A stretch of DNA of 64,000 bases from CAVPWP01 sp050789285. GTDB lineage: Bacteria > Pseudomonadota > Alphaproteobacteria > Rhodobacterales > Rhodobacteraceae. Below, piece after piece: positions 36,347 through 46,084 of this stretch. The translations under genes were made by a program, and so were the position numbers. The stretch covers positions 930,001 through 994,000 of the forward strand of contig NZ_JBOUVX010000002.1 in assembly GCF_050789285.1 (NCBI RefSeq), in the 5' to 3' direction. Numbering within the stretch: position 1 is the stretch's first letter; each line of letters opens with the position of its first letter. The notes beneath the pieces were generated by a model. The model was not told where the DNA came from. It was given only the letters and a program-made list of their open reading frames with translations, and ran no database searches.

Positions 36347-37333
36347 TTACCGCGACCTGCGCTTCGCGCGCCGTTTCCGGTTCCATGTCCGGATCGGTGA
36401 GGCAAGCTTGCGCAGGCGGGCTTTCGCTATGGTCCCGAATCCGACATCGCCCGGCGTTATCCGTTCAACCAAAGCTCGCCGCGCCAGAGCGTTCCGCCGG
36501 GCCTGAAGCGTCTGCGCGTCGATGGTGTCCGCCCCGGTCGAACGCCTGAGCCGGACGAAGAATTCCGTCCCCTTGGTGGGTACGACGGCGACGAGGTCAA
36601 GGTCGATCAGCCCCAGCGCCCGGGCCTCGAGGATCAGAAGCTCGAAGGCGGCGGGCGTGACCACCGTGCAATGGGTGTCGATATAGGCGCGGGACTCACC
36701 GTCCTTCGGCCAGCCATCGAAGATCTCCTGCAGTCCGCCATAGATCGCCACCTCCTGGACCGAGCCGGGCTGCGTGAAACCGGATGACTTGCGCCCGTCC
36801 TCGGACGGCGGCGAGGCAAGACGCGATTTGCAGTCGAAGACCTGCCGGGGGCGGGGGTGCCGGCGTCCTTCGAAGCGGGCCTCGATCCAGTCGCCTAGGG
36901 TGGTGACGGGGCGGAAGAAGTCGAAACAGCCGCGCGCGTCGGGAATCGCCATCACAAGCAGGCCGCCCGGCTTCAACAGGCGTGCGGCGCCGTCGAGGAA
37001 CTTCAGCGGATCGGGCAGATGCTCGAAGTTGTGCGAGCTCAGGATGTAGTCGAGACTGCCGTGCATCTCGGACGGAACCAGTTCGGCGATGTCGCAGGCG
37101 CTGCCCACGAAATCGACCGGTTCGATCCGGTCGACGCCCCCGGGGGCGATGGAAGCCATGCCGCGGGCCCGGGTGCGGAGTTCGTCCTGATCAAGAATAT
37201 CGAGGATCTGGACATTCCAGCCCTCGGCCTTTGACACGATTGGGGAATGAAAGGGCGCGATCTCAAGTCCCCTGTCGCCCTTCCCCAAACCGGCGCGGAG
37301 CACGTCCAATCGATCCAAACCGGTTCTTCCCAC
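36347..37333 (-). CDS. class I SAM-dependent methyltransferase
   Basis: A GTG at 37333, with GGAGG 7 bases upstream, gives 328 residues; the long upstream extension is antisense to neuB and rejected. Motif I appears as GLEIAPFHSPI, ILSSHNFEHLPDPLKFL is motif II and LLKPGGLLVMAIPD motif III. The C-terminal half is an extra domain. A sugar or lipid O/C-methylation in glycan synthesis is inferred. Confidence 0.82.
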   Translation of the reverse strand: MGRTGLDRLDVLRAGLGKGDRGLEIAPFHSPIVSKAEGWNVQILDILDQDELRTRARGMASIAPGGVDRIEPVDFVGSACDIAELVPSEMHGSLDYILSSHNFEHLPDPLKFLDGAARLLKPGGLLVMAIPDARGCFDFFRPVTTLGDWIEARFEGRRHPRPRQVFDCKSRLASPPSEDGRKSSGFTQPGSVQEVAIYGGLQEIFDGWPKDGESRAYIDTHCTVVTPAAFELLILEARALGLIDLDLVAVVPTKGTEFFVRLRRSTGADTIDAQTLQARRNALARRALVERITPGDVGFGTIAKARLRKLASPIRTWNRKRRAKRRSR

Positions 37334-37483
37334 GTGTGAGCCTCCGGTGCGATGCTGCCCTGCCCGGCAGTCCTTGGCAACCCGTTTGGCCCTGATTGGA
37401 CCCGCGCCGATCGCCGGATGGAACCCTGCGCGATCATGCGATAAGACCAGCGCAGATGGCCCAACGACATGCCCGGAGACCCC

Positions 37484-38512
37484 ATGAAGATCAAGGACCG
37501 CGAGATCGGCCCAGCCGCGCCTCCACTGGTGATCGCCGAGATCGGCATCAATCACGGCGGGTCGCTTGAGGTCGCAAAGGAAATGGTGCGCCTGGCGGCC
37601 GCGTCGGGGTGCGAGTGCATCAAGCACCAGACCCACATCCTTGAAGACGAGATGACGGACGAGGCAAAGTCGATCTTCCCGCCGAACGCGGACGTGTCGA
37701 TCTGGGACGTGATGGCCCAATGCGCGCTGTCGACCGACGACGAGGCCGAGCTCAAGCGGTTCACCGAAGGGCTGGGCCTGATCTACCTGTCCACGCCGTT
37801 TTCCCGCGCGGCGGCCGATTTCCTGGACGACCTCGGCGTTCCCGCCTTCAAGATCGGCTCGGGCGAGGCCGACAACCTGCCGCTGATCCGGCATATCGCG
37901 CGCAAGGGCAAGCCGGTGATCATGTCGACCGGGATGCAGTCGATCGATTCGATCCGCGCCAGCGTCGACATCCTGCGCGCGGCGGGCATCGACTTCGCCC
38001 TGCTCGAATGCACGAACCTGTATCCCTCGCCGCCCGAGATCGTGTCGCTGCGCGGGGTAAGCGACCTGAGGGCGGCTTTCCCCGACGCCGTGGTGGGCTT
38101 CTCGGATCATTCCATTGGCCCCGAGATGGCGCTGGCCTCGGTGGCACTCGGCGCCTGCATCCTCGAGCGGCACTATACCGACACGCGCTATCGCAAGGGG
38201 CCCGACATCATCAATTCGATGGATCCGTCCGAGTTGCGCCACCTGATCGACCGCTCGCGCGAGATCTGGATCGCCGCGAACAACCCCAAGGAGCGGACCG
38301 CCGCCGAAGAACCGGTCTATCGCTTTGCGCGCGCCAGCGTGGTCGCCGACCGTGATCTGCAGGAAGGCCATGTCATCTCTGAAGCCGACATCTGGGCGCG
38401 CCGTCCCGGTTCGGGCGAAATCGCCGGCTACGATTTCGACAAGGTCGTCGGTCGCCGGCTTGCCCGCGCGGTGACGCGCAACACTCAGCTCAAGTGGAGC
38501 GATCTGGCGTGA
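37484..38512 (+). CDS. neuB: N-acetylneuraminate synthase-family nonulosonate synthase
   Basis: The ATG at 37484 has GGAG upstream and gives 342 residues. The TIM-barrel shows IAEIGINHGG, ASGCECIKHQTH and STPFSRAAADFL; a C-terminal antifreeze-like SAF domain follows (from about residue 285). It condenses a hexosamine-type sugar with phosphoenolpyruvate to a nonulosonic acid. Whether the product is Neu5Ac, legionaminate or pseudaminate is not visible. neuC and a CMP-synthetase gene lie nearby. Confidence 0.9.
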   Translation: MKIKDREIGPAAPPLVIAEIGINHGGSLEVAKEMVRLAAASGCECIKHQTHILEDEMTDEAKSIFPPNADVSIWDVMAQCALSTDDEAELKRFTEGLGLIYLSTPFSRAAADFLDDLGVPAFKIGSGEADNLPLIRHIARKGKPVIMSTGMQSIDSIRASVDILRAAGIDFALLECTNLYPSPPEIVSLRGVSDLRAAFPDAVVGFSDHSIGPEMALASVALGACILERHYTDTRYRKGPDIINSMDPSELRHLIDRSREIWIAANNPKERTAAEEPVYRFARASVVADRDLQEGHVISEADIWARRPGSGEIAGYDFDKVVGRRLARAVTRNTQLKWSDLA

Positions 38513-38534
38513 TGATGCCCGGCGAGACGCGATC

Positions 38535-39302
38535 ATGACCCCGGACGATCTGCCGATCTTCGTCATCTCTCTGGCACGGGCGAAGGACCGGCGCGCGCGT
38601 GTCGGGACGCAGTTCGAAAAGGCCGGGCTGGCCTACAGCATCTTCGACGGCGTCGACGGGCGCCAGCGCGAGGCCGAGCTGCTGCAGAAGACCGACGTCG
38701 CCGGGTGGAAGCGCCACATGGGGGCGCCGATCAACATCGGCCACCTTGGGTGCTATGCCTCGCACGTCGCGCTGTGGGAGGCCATCGGCCAGGGACCGGA
38801 CGAGATCGTGCTGATCTGCGAGGACGACGTCGTTCTGCACGACGATTTCCGCGCGGCGCTGGCGGCGGCGCTGAGCTGCCGCGGCGGATGGGACATCTGC
38901 CGCTTCGCCAAGGTCCGCGCCAAGGGCCCCCTGACCCAGCGCGCGGTCGGCCCCTATCGCCTGAACGCCTACTGGGGGCCGTTCACCGGGAACGCCTGCT
39001 ACCTCATCAGGAAAGAGGTCGCGGCCCGGCTGGCGGGGCAGTTCTGGCCCATCAGCCGCGCCCACGATCACGAACTCAACCGCTTCTTCGCCCATGACGT
39101 TCGGCTGATGGGGCTCGAACCCTTCGCCGCACATGCCGAGGACAAGGGCGAAAGCTTCATCACCGGGCGGGCCATGTCCGAGTCCGCGAAATTCCCCTGG
39201 TGGAAGCGGTTGCCCTACTACGCCCAGAAGGCCGCCAACTATATCCGGCGCCTGGGGTGGCTGGCCCGGCACGGGATGCTGCGGTCGTCCCGCAACGGCT
39301 AG
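38535..39302 (+). CDS. glycosyltransferase family 25
   Basis: The 255-residue protein starts IFVISLARAKDRRARV and has the GT25 motifs IGHLGCYASHVALWE and CEDDVVLHDDF (metal-binding EDD). It probably adds galactose or a related residue to an LPS or glycan chain. It follows neuB by 22 bases, so it may be co-transcribed. Its stop shares CTAG with the convergent gene. Confidence 0.88.
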   Translation: MTPDDLPIFVISLARAKDRRARVGTQFEKAGLAYSIFDGVDGRQREAELLQKTDVAGWKRHMGAPINIGHLGCYASHVALWEAIGQGPDEIVLICEDDVVLHDDFRAALAAALSCRGGWDICRFAKVRAKGPLTQRAVGPYRLNAYWGPFTGNACYLIRKEVAARLAGQFWPISRAHDHELNRFFAHDVRLMGLEPFAAHAEDKGESFITGRAMSESAKFPWWKRLPYYAQKAANYIRRLGWLARHGMLRSSRNG

Positions 39303-40051
39303 ATCCGGCCCCCGTTCGCCACCCAGTAGTCCCGCGCCCAGCCGACATGGGCGCCGATGTGATGGGGAAACACGTCGCGGTTGCCCGTGCCTGCGCGGAT
39401 CAGGTCCATAGGCCGGGGGTTTCCGTGGAAGATCACGGCCTTCACGTCCGGACCCGGGGTCCGCGGCGGCAGGAGGCGGTCGACGATCACCGGCCGGCGA
39501 AGGTGACGCTTGAAGCTGACCAGCCACGCCCTGGGCCAGTAACCGATGCCGTCGACGGCGTGGTGGATGTAGTTCTGTTCAAGCCCGTAACGCCCGGCGA
39601 TCTCGTCCCGCCGGTTCCGGAGATCGTCGACCAGATAGCCCAGCGACCCCAGGTCGAAAGCGAAGATCGAGCTCATCGTCGACGGCCCGCCGCCGGTCCA
39701 GGCGCCCTCGTCGATCGCGACGAGGCCCTCGCCGTAGGTAAAGAACTCGGACAGGTCGCCCCAGACGATGGTGTCGAGATCGATGAAGAGCGCGCGCCCG
39801 CGAAGGCCGTGCAGATCCTTCGAGAAGACCGAGATCTTGGGCCAGGCCCCGATCCGGGTCAGATCCTCGCGCAGCCCCATGTCGGGGATCGGCAGACACT
39901 CGACATCGTCCTGGATTCCGTCGGCATCGTCGGTCAAGCAGACGAACCTGTGGTCCCCGGGCAGATGCCGCCGAACGGCGTTGCGAAGGACGTTCACGTA
40001 ATCGGGGCCATAGACGCGGCCCCATTTCATGCAGATCACGACACGGTTCAT
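39299..40051 (-). CDS. GT-A glycosyltransferase-like protein
   Basis: The 250-residue protein begins RVVICMKWGRVYGPDYVNVL and contains FIDLDTIVWGDL (DxD metal site) and FHGNPRPMDLI at the C-terminal side. This is a GT8/GT-A type pattern. No membrane segments. Donor and acceptor are unknown. It lies convergent to the GT25 gene and divergent to the gene at 40188. Confidence 0.78.
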   Translation of the reverse strand: MNRVVICMKWGRVYGPDYVNVLRNAVRRHLPGDHRFVCLTDDADGIQDDVECLPIPDMGLREDLTRIGAWPKISVFSKDLHGLRGRALFIDLDTIVWGDLSEFFTYGEGLVAIDEGAWTGGGPSTMSSIFAFDLGSLGYLVDDLRNRRDEIAGRYGLEQNYIHHAVDGIGYWPRAWLVSFKRHLRRPVIVDRLLPPRTPGPDVKAVIFHGNPRPMDLIRAGTGNRDVFPHHIGAHVGWARDYWVANGGRI

Positions 40052-40187
40052 GACGTCCCCCTTTTCGCCCTTCTACAACCGGTGTCCGGCAAGCGGAAGG
40101 ACGCGGAAGCAGGGCTTTACGCCGCCCTGCCGCGTCTGTAGAGCTACGGAGCCCGTCGAGACCACCCCTCGCGTTTCAGGAGGGACG

Positions 40188-41345
40188 ATGATACCAGCCT
40201 GGAAACTTCGCCGCGAAGTGCGGCGTGTCGTGCAGCAGATCGCGACCCTTCCAAGCACGATCGTCCAGTTGCCCAATCGCCTTGGCGAACCGCGCCGCAG
40301 GCGTCTGCATGACGCCCGTTTCCGCGAAACCGTGCGTCTGCGCGACGGCACGATCTCTCCCGGGTCGCAGATCGGTATCTTCTTGATCTATCAGCCCCAC
40401 GGCATCGCGCCGTCGGTTCTGGCGACCTGCGACTGGCTCGTCGCGAACGGCTTTGCGCCTCTGGTCGTGTCGAACTGCCCCGTCACGGACGCCGATTTCG
40501 CGAAACTCGCCCCTCGCTGCTGGCAGACGATGGAGCGGCCGAACTTCGGTTACGACTTCGGGGGCTACCGCGACGCGATCCGCCATATCAACGGGCAGGG
40601 GCTGTCGCCTGGGCGGCTGATCATCATGAACGACAGCGTCTGGTTTCCCATGCGCAGCGACGTGATGGAGCGGCTTGTCGCGCTGCCGCAGGACATCGTC
40701 GGGCTTCTTCAGGACGAGAAGGTCGCCCACGACCGGCAAGGCGGCATGCCCACCGACCGCATGCATCTGGAATCCTATTTCTTCCTGATCCGGGAACGCG
40801 CCTTGTCGTCCGAGGTCTTCCGGCACTTCTGGCGGGACTACCGCATGACGGATTTCAAGCCCAACACGATCAAGTTCGGCGAAATCGGCTTTTCAAAGGC
40901 GATGGCGGCGGGGGGGCTGAGCCTTGGGGCGCTGACCGACCGGAGCCGCTTTCTTGCCGGCCTGCGCGGCCACGACGCGGCGGGGCTTCGCCGGATCCTG
41001 AGCTATGCGGCTTATGCCGATCGCGACATTGCCGCCGACGCCGACCGCGTGCTGGCGGAATACGCGCCGACCGAGGCGTGGCGCGAGCGCGCCTTCGCCC
41101 ACATCACGCGAGCGGTCAACCGCAAGCGGTTCAACGCCAGCTTCCCGCTTGCGACCGACGAGGTCTTCGGCATCCACTTCCTCAAGAAAAGCCGCGAGCC
41201 GATCTTCTCCAACATGAGACGGGCCTACGTGCGCCTTCTGGACGACAATCTGGTGCAGCCGCCGCCCCCCGAGATCGAGGCCGAGGTTCGCAAGGCCGTG
41301 GCGCGGGATTTTCCGGAACAAACAGGATCGCCAAGGGTTGCCTAG
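40188..41345 (+). CDS. RgpF-like rhamnan synthesis F family protein
   Basis: The ATG at 40188 with AGGAGG gives 385 residues. The stretch GIFLIYQPHGI, NFGYDFGGYRDAI (a hallmark of rhamnan synthesis F, PF05045) and IIMNDSVWFP support the family, which participates in rhamnose-glucose polysaccharide assembly. Its exact activity (glycosyltransferase or modifying enzyme) is uncertain. Upstream frames overlapping the divergent gene are rejected. Confidence 0.8.
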   Translation: MIPAWKLRREVRRVVQQIATLPSTIVQLPNRLGEPRRRRLHDARFRETVRLRDGTISPGSQIGIFLIYQPHGIAPSVLATCDWLVANGFAPLVVSNCPVTDADFAKLAPRCWQTMERPNFGYDFGGYRDAIRHINGQGLSPGRLIIMNDSVWFPMRSDVMERLVALPQDIVGLLQDEKVAHDRQGGMPTDRMHLESYFFLIRERALSSEVFRHFWRDYRMTDFKPNTIKFGEIGFSKAMAAGGLSLGALTDRSRFLAGLRGHDAAGLRRILSYAAYADRDIAADADRVLAEYAPTEAWRERAFAHITRAVNRKRFNASFPLATDEVFGIHFLKKSREPIFSNMRRAYVRLLDDNLVQPPPPEIEAEVRKAVARDFPEQTGSPRVA

Positions 41346-41438
41346 CGCCCGCGCCGTCCGACCGGGGGTTGAAGCTTGTCTCTGTCCCACGCGGCCCTTA
41401 AGACGATCGGCGATCCCAGCGAGGCGACCGCCCCGATC

Positions 41439-42569
41439 ATGACCCGCACGCTTCTTTTCGTCACCGGCACCCGCGCGGATTTCGGCAAGCTCGAACCGCT
41501 TGCCGTGGCCGCACGGGACGCGGGCCTCGCGGTGCGGTTCTTCGTGACCGGGATGCACATGCTCGACCGATACGGGCTAACCAAGCTCGAGGTGCATCGC
41601 CTTTCGGGCGTCTCGGTCCACGAGTTCCTCAACCAGCGCCCGGGCGATCCACAGGACGTGATCCTGGCCAAGACGGTCAGTGGGTTCTCGGACTATGTGG
41701 CCGAGAACCGGCCCGACCTGATCGTGCTGCACGGCGACCGGGTCGAGGCGCTGGCCTGCGCGCTGGTGGCCGCGACGAACTACATCCGCTCGGCCCATAT
41801 CGAGGGTGGCGAGGTGTCGGGCACCATCGACGAGGTCTTCCGCCACTGCATCTCGAAGCTTGCGACCCACCATTTCGTCAGTTCCGAGGCCGCCGCGCAG
41901 CGGGTGATGCGGCTGGGCGAACCGGCCGACAGCGTCTTTCTCATCGGCTCGCCCGAGCTTGACAGCCACGCCGCCCCCTCGGACGTGACGCTGGACGAGG
42001 TGCGGCGTCGCTATGCGATCCCGTTCGACGACTACGGCATCGCCACCTTCCACCCCGTGACGTCCGAAGCGGACACGATGGATGCGCAGGCGCGCGCTCT
42101 TTTCGGCGCGCTCGCGGCCTCGGGCCGGGAGTTCGTTGTCATCGCGCCGAACAACGATCCGGGCTCCGAGGCGATCTTCGAGGTCATCGAAGGCCTGCCT
42201 CGGGACCGCTTCCGCCTGATCCCGTCGATGCGGTTCTCGCATTTCTCGGTCCTGATGAAGAACGCCGCCTGCATGGTCGGCAATTCCTCGGCCTGCGTGC
42301 GCGAGGCGCCGTTCCTTGGCATCCCGTCGCTCGATATCGGCACGCGGCAGCGAAACCGGGCGCTGTCGCCGGCGATCTCGTCCGCCGATGCCACCGACAA
42401 GGACCGGATCCTCGCGTTCCTCGCCACCGAATGGGGCAAGCGTTATCCCCGCGACACGGGCTTCGGCGAAGGCCGGGCGGCCGCACGTTTTGCCGAGATC
42501 CTTCAGGACGATGCCTTCTGGACGCGCGGGCTTCAGAAGGTCTTTCACGACCATGCCCCCGGCGGGTGA
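41439..42569 (+). CDS. neuC: UDP-N-acetylglucosamine 2-epimerase (hydrolysing)-like
   Basis: The ATG at 41439 gives 376 residues; a TTG 21 codons upstream is less likely. It has LFVTGTRADFGKLEPL, GDRVEALACALVAA, HIEGGEVSGTIDEVFRHCISKLA and the GNSSACVREAPFLGIP motif of the hydrolysing NeuC/LegG group. It releases UDP from the sugar nucleotide and makes the free hexosamine used by NeuB. The 3' end overlaps the next gene by 17 bases. Confidence 0.9.
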   Translation: MTRTLLFVTGTRADFGKLEPLAVAARDAGLAVRFFVTGMHMLDRYGLTKLEVHRLSGVSVHEFLNQRPGDPQDVILAKTVSGFSDYVAENRPDLIVLHGDRVEALACALVAATNYIRSAHIEGGEVSGTIDEVFRHCISKLATHHFVSSEAAAQRVMRLGEPADSVFLIGSPELDSHAAPSDVTLDEVRRRYAIPFDDYGIATFHPVTSEADTMDAQARALFGALAASGREFVVIAPNNDPGSEAIFEVIEGLPRDRFRLIPSMRFSHFSVLMKNAACMVGNSSACVREAPFLGIPSLDIGTRQRNRALSPAISSADATDKDRILAFLATEWGKRYPRDTGFGEGRAAARFAEILQDDAFWTRGLQKVFHDHAPGG

Positions 42570-43833
42570 TCCTGCGCGACGCGGGCCTGCCTTGCGTCTT
42601 TACCTTGCCGCAAGCCGCGTCATTCCCCTGGTCGCCCCGGCTGTCCTTCGGCGCCGCCTTGCGCGGGGAAAGGAAGACCCGCAACGCTGGCAGGAAAAGC
42701 TGGGCCGCCCGACAATGCCCCGGCCCGACGGACCTCTGGTCTGGTTGCATGCCGTTGGCCTGGGCGAGGTGCTGGCCCTGCGCGGCCTGATCGCGGCGGT
42801 GGCGCGCCAGCGGGATGGGCTGTCGTTCCTGATCACCTCGACTGCGCGGTCCTCGGCCGGGGTCGTCGCCGCCAATCTGCCGCCGCGCACCAGCCACCAG
42901 TTCTTGCCGCTCGATGCGCCGCGCTACCTTGCGCCCTTCCTCGACCACTGGCGGCCCGACCTTGCCATCTGGTCCGAACAGGACCTCTGGCCCGGGGCGG
43001 TCGCCGCCGCCCAGGCACGCGGCATCCCGCTGGCCTATGTCAACGTGCGCATCACCGCCGAAAGCGCCCGTCGCCGCGCCTTTGCCGCTGCGGTCTACCG
43101 TGACACGCTGTCCTGCTTTGCGCTGATCGCCGCGCAGGAGGAAGGCACGGCCGCGCGGCTCAGGTCGCTTGGGGCTGGAGAGGTGCGCGTGACGGGCTCG
43201 CTCAAGTCGGCGGCGCCGCCGCTTGCGGCGGACCCTGACAGCCTTGACCGCTTGCGCGCGCTTCTCGCGGGCAGGCGGCCCTGGGTCGCGGCCTCGACCC
43301 ATCCCGGCGACGAAGAGGCGGCGATCGCGGCCGCCGTTGCCTTGCGCGACGACCCGGCCGACCTGCTGATCCTCGTGCCGCGCGATCCCGGTCGCGCTGA
43401 TGCGATTGCCGCCAGACTGGGGAAGGCGGGTTTGCAGTCTGCCCGACGCAGCGCCGGCGAGGTTCCCGCGTCCGACACACGCGTCTGGCTTGCGGATACT
43501 TACGGCGAGCTTGGGCTTTGGTACCGCCTTGCCGACCGCGCGCTGATCGGCGGCGGGTTCGACGCGATCGGCGGCCACAACCCTTGGGAGGCCGCCTGCC
43601 TTGATACCGCGATCCTGCACGGCCCGGACGTTGCGAACTTCGCCGCCGACTATGCCGCGCTTCACGCGGCGGGGGCTGCGCGCGAGGTGCGGTCAGACGG
43701 GCTTGCCACGGCGCTTGAGGCCGAAGACCTGCCGGCCCTGGCCGCGCGCGCCCGCGCGCTGGTCGAGGGCGCGCGCGGTGCGCTCGACCCGCTGGCGGTC
43801 GACCTTCTGGCGCTGATGGACCCTCCAGGATGA
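42553..43833 (+). CDS. WaaA/KdtA-type Kdo transferase, copy 1
   Basis: The ATG at 42553 gives 426 residues. The N-terminus has a hydrophobic segment plus LARGKEDPQRWQEKLG as in WaaA; LHAVGLGE carries the catalytic Glu; SEQDLWPG stands where the family usually has ETELWP; and FDAIGGHNPWEAACL is the C-terminal sugar-nucleotide site. It transfers Kdo (or a related CMP-sugar) to lipid A. It is coupled to a second family member. Confidence 0.85.
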   Translation: MPPAGDPARRGPALRLYLAASRVIPLVAPAVLRRRLARGKEDPQRWQEKLGRPTMPRPDGPLVWLHAVGLGEVLALRGLIAAVARQRDGLSFLITSTARSSAGVVAANLPPRTSHQFLPLDAPRYLAPFLDHWRPDLAIWSEQDLWPGAVAAAQARGIPLAYVNVRITAESARRRAFAAAVYRDTLSCFALIAAQEEGTAARLRSLGAGEVRVTGSLKSAAPPLAADPDSLDRLRALLAGRRPWVAASTHPGDEEAAIAAAVALRDDPADLLILVPRDPGRADAIAARLGKAGLQSARRSAGEVPASDTRVWLADTYGELGLWYRLADRALIGGGFDAIGGHNPWEAACLDTAILHGPDVANFAADYAALHAAGAAREVRSDGLATALEAEDLPALAARARALVEGARGALDPLAVDLLALMDPPG

Positions 43834-45146
43834 GCGTGCGGATGCGCCTTTTTCTGGGGCTATGGTCCTTTCTCTGGACGGTGGGAATGCCGTTTGTCCT
43901 GCTTTACCTGCGTCGGCGCGGGCGCAAGGATGAGCTTTACGCCGCGCATCTCGACGAACGCTTCGGCCGCTACGATCAGACTTTGCCAGGGGCCGTCTGG
44001 GTTCACGCGGTGTCTTTGGGCGAGATGCGTTCGGCCGTGCCACTGATCCGCGCGCTTCTTGATCGGGGCGAGCGGGTGGTCGTCACGCTTTTCACCCCCG
44101 CCGGCAGGCGCGAGGCCGAACGGGTCTTCGCCGCCGATATCGACACGGGCCGCCTTGCCGCCGTCTGGGTTCCGTTCGAGACAGGCGCAGCCTACCGGCG
44201 CTTCCTGGACGCCTTCCGCCCGCAGTATGGCCTTGTGATGGAGATAGAGATCTGGCCGCGCATGGTCCAAGCGGCGAGGGCGGCGGGCGTGCCGCTTTTC
44301 ATGTGCAACGCCCAGTATCCCACGAAGTCGATCGCCCGCGACAGCCGTTGGCCGCGCCTGAGGCAAGAGGTCATGCGGGGCTTCGCCGGGGCCTTCGTAA
44401 AGTCCGATCTTCAGGCCGAACGCTTCGCCGCGATCGGCGTGCCGAACATCCACGTCACGGGCGAGTTGCGTTTCGACCAGCCGATCCCGCCCGTCTTGCT
44501 GGACGCTGGCCGCGCGGCGCGCGACTGGATCGGGGCGCGCGACCGCCGCGTGATCACCATCGCCAGCGCCGTGGAAGGCGAGGACCCCGTCTATCTCGAC
44601 ATGATCCGCGCCTTGCGCGACGGCGGCGGCGTGCCGCCGCTGTTCATCTATGTGCCCCGCCGCCCCGAGCGTTTCGACGAGGTGGCCGGGTTCCTGGAAG
44701 CTGCCGGCCTGTCGGTCCTGCGGCGGTCACGCGCGCTGGGCGAAACGCTGGGCGTCCCCATCGACGCGCCAGCCCCGGTCGCCGTGCCGGACATCTTCCT
44801 GGGCGACAGTCTGGGCGAGATGTATTTCTACCTCGCCATGGCCGATGCCGTGGTCGTGGGCGGCGGCTTCACCCCGCACGGCGCGCACAACATCATCGAG
44901 CCGCTCGCGGTCGGCAAACCCGTGGTGACCGGACCCGAGGTCGGGACGATCGAGTATCCGTTCGTCGAGGCCGAGGCCGCCGGCGTCGCGTGGCGGGTGC
45001 GGGACGCGGCCGACCTGGCCGGGGCGGTGCGCGGCCTCAGCCCGGACACGCAGGCGATCGAGCGCTTTCTTGCGGACCACGCGGGCGGCGTGCGTCGGCT
45101 GCTTGCGGCGCTCCCCGATGCGCTTGCCACAGCGCGCGGCGCTTAG
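43830..45146 (+). CDS. WaaA/KdtA-type Kdo transferase, copy 2
   Basis: The 438-residue protein has an N-terminal membrane anchor (residues 5-28), WVHAVSLGEMRSAVPL with the catalytic Glu, VMEIEIWPRM (close to METELWP), FVKSDLQAERF and FTPHGAHNIIEPLAVGKPVV. These are WaaA features. It differs clearly from copy 1, so the pair is an old duplication or separate acquisition; they may add successive residues or use different CMP-sugars. Confidence 0.85.
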   Translation: MSVRMRLFLGLWSFLWTVGMPFVLLYLRRRGRKDELYAAHLDERFGRYDQTLPGAVWVHAVSLGEMRSAVPLIRALLDRGERVVVTLFTPAGRREAERVFAADIDTGRLAAVWVPFETGAAYRRFLDAFRPQYGLVMEIEIWPRMVQAARAAGVPLFMCNAQYPTKSIARDSRWPRLRQEVMRGFAGAFVKSDLQAERFAAIGVPNIHVTGELRFDQPIPPVLLDAGRAARDWIGARDRRVITIASAVEGEDPVYLDMIRALRDGGGVPPLFIYVPRRPERFDEVAGFLEAAGLSVLRRSRALGETLGVPIDAPAPVAVPDIFLGDSLGEMYFYLAMADAVVVGGGFTPHGAHNIIEPLAVGKPVVTGPEVGTIEYPFVEAEAAGVAWRVRDAADLAGAVRGLSPDTQAIERFLADHAGGVRRLLAALPDALATARGA

Positions 45147-46084
45147 ACCAGATCGAAGTCCACCGTCCCGACGAACCGCCGCGCGGCCCAGGCCGCGGCG
45201 ATGAAGGCGGTGCTGTCCGACATGCGATCGAAGCGCGGCATCAGCGGGTTGCCCGAGGTCTGCGTCCCCGCCACCAGCGCCAGGAAGTCGCGCATCGCAC
45301 CCAGGAACATGTCGTTGCGCTCGAACGTGTAGGTCGTCGTCTCGGCCGCCCCGGGCGTGACCACGGTCAGGGCCGGCGTCAGGAAGTCGACCTCGACATG
45401 GTGATCGAGCCCGCGCAGCAGGGTCCGCCGCATCGACACCGGCGACAGGTAGTCCATCGCGATCCGTCCGACCGGCCCTCCAGGGGCCGCCGCCTGCACG
45501 AAGCTTGCCATGTCGACGCCCGGGAACCCGTCGTGCCCCAGCGCGTCGCAGCGCGTCACCGCCAGCCCCGGGAAAAGCGCGCAGGCCATGTCAAGCTCGT
45601 GCGACAGGTCCAGAAGGACGCCGCCGCCTTCGGCCTGCGAGGCATAGCTGTCGGCAAAGCGCCAGTTCGCGCGCCACTGCCGCACGTCGTGGCCGATCTC
45701 CATCGAGAAGCCGTAAATGTCCGAAGGGTCGCGCGCGGCCAGATCGCGCAGCGCTGGGTGATAGCGCATCATGAAGCCCACCATCGAGCGCTCGGCCACT
45801 GGTGCGGCCGCGGCGGCGATCGCGCGCGCCTCGTCCGGTGACCAGGTCAGCGGCTTTTCGGCATAGAAGGGCAGGCCCCGCTCGGCGCAAAGTGCGATCA
45901 GCGCGCGCCGGATCGGCGTGGCCGTCGCGATCACCACGCCGTCGAGGCCGGCATTGAGCGCTTCGGGCCGGAAATCGCGCCACGGGATGTGCAGAACATC
46001 CACGCCCAGCGTGCGCAGGTTGCCCGCGTGCCGCGTCCCGATCGACCCGGCTCCGATGACGGCGATGCGCAGGCCGCCTACCAC
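45143..46084 (-). CDS. Gfo/Idh/MocA-family oxidoreductase
   Basis: A GTG at 46084, overlapping the stop of the SDR gene, gives 313 residues starting VVGGLRIAVIGAGSIGTRHAGNL (Rossmann GxGxxG). EKPLTWSPDEA near residue 90 is the family lysine motif. It likely oxidises or reduces a sugar at a hydroxyl/keto position in the nonulosonate branch. It is tightly coupled to the SDR and CMP-synthetase genes. Confidence 0.83.
   Translation of the reverse strand: MVGGLRIAVIGAGSIGTRHAGNLRTLGVDVLHIPWRDFRPEALNAGLDGVVIATATPIRRALIALCAERGLPFYAEKPLTWSPDEARAIAAAAAPVAERSMVGFMMRYHPALRDLAARDPSDIYGFSMEIGHDVRQWRANWRFADSYASQAEGGGVLLDLSHELDMACALFPGLAVTRCDALGHDGFPGVDMASFVQAAAPGGPVGRIAMDYLSPVSMRRTLLRGLDHHVEVDFLTPALTVVTPGAAETTTYTFERNDMFLGAMRDFLALVAGTQTSGNPLMPRFDRMSDSTAFIAAAWAARRFVGTVDFDLV

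Noticed and set aside
37334..38566. Minus-strand extension of the methyltransferase frame over neuB
   Set aside because: neuB is clearly coding on the plus strand; the methyltransferase has a good GTG start with GGAGG at 37333.
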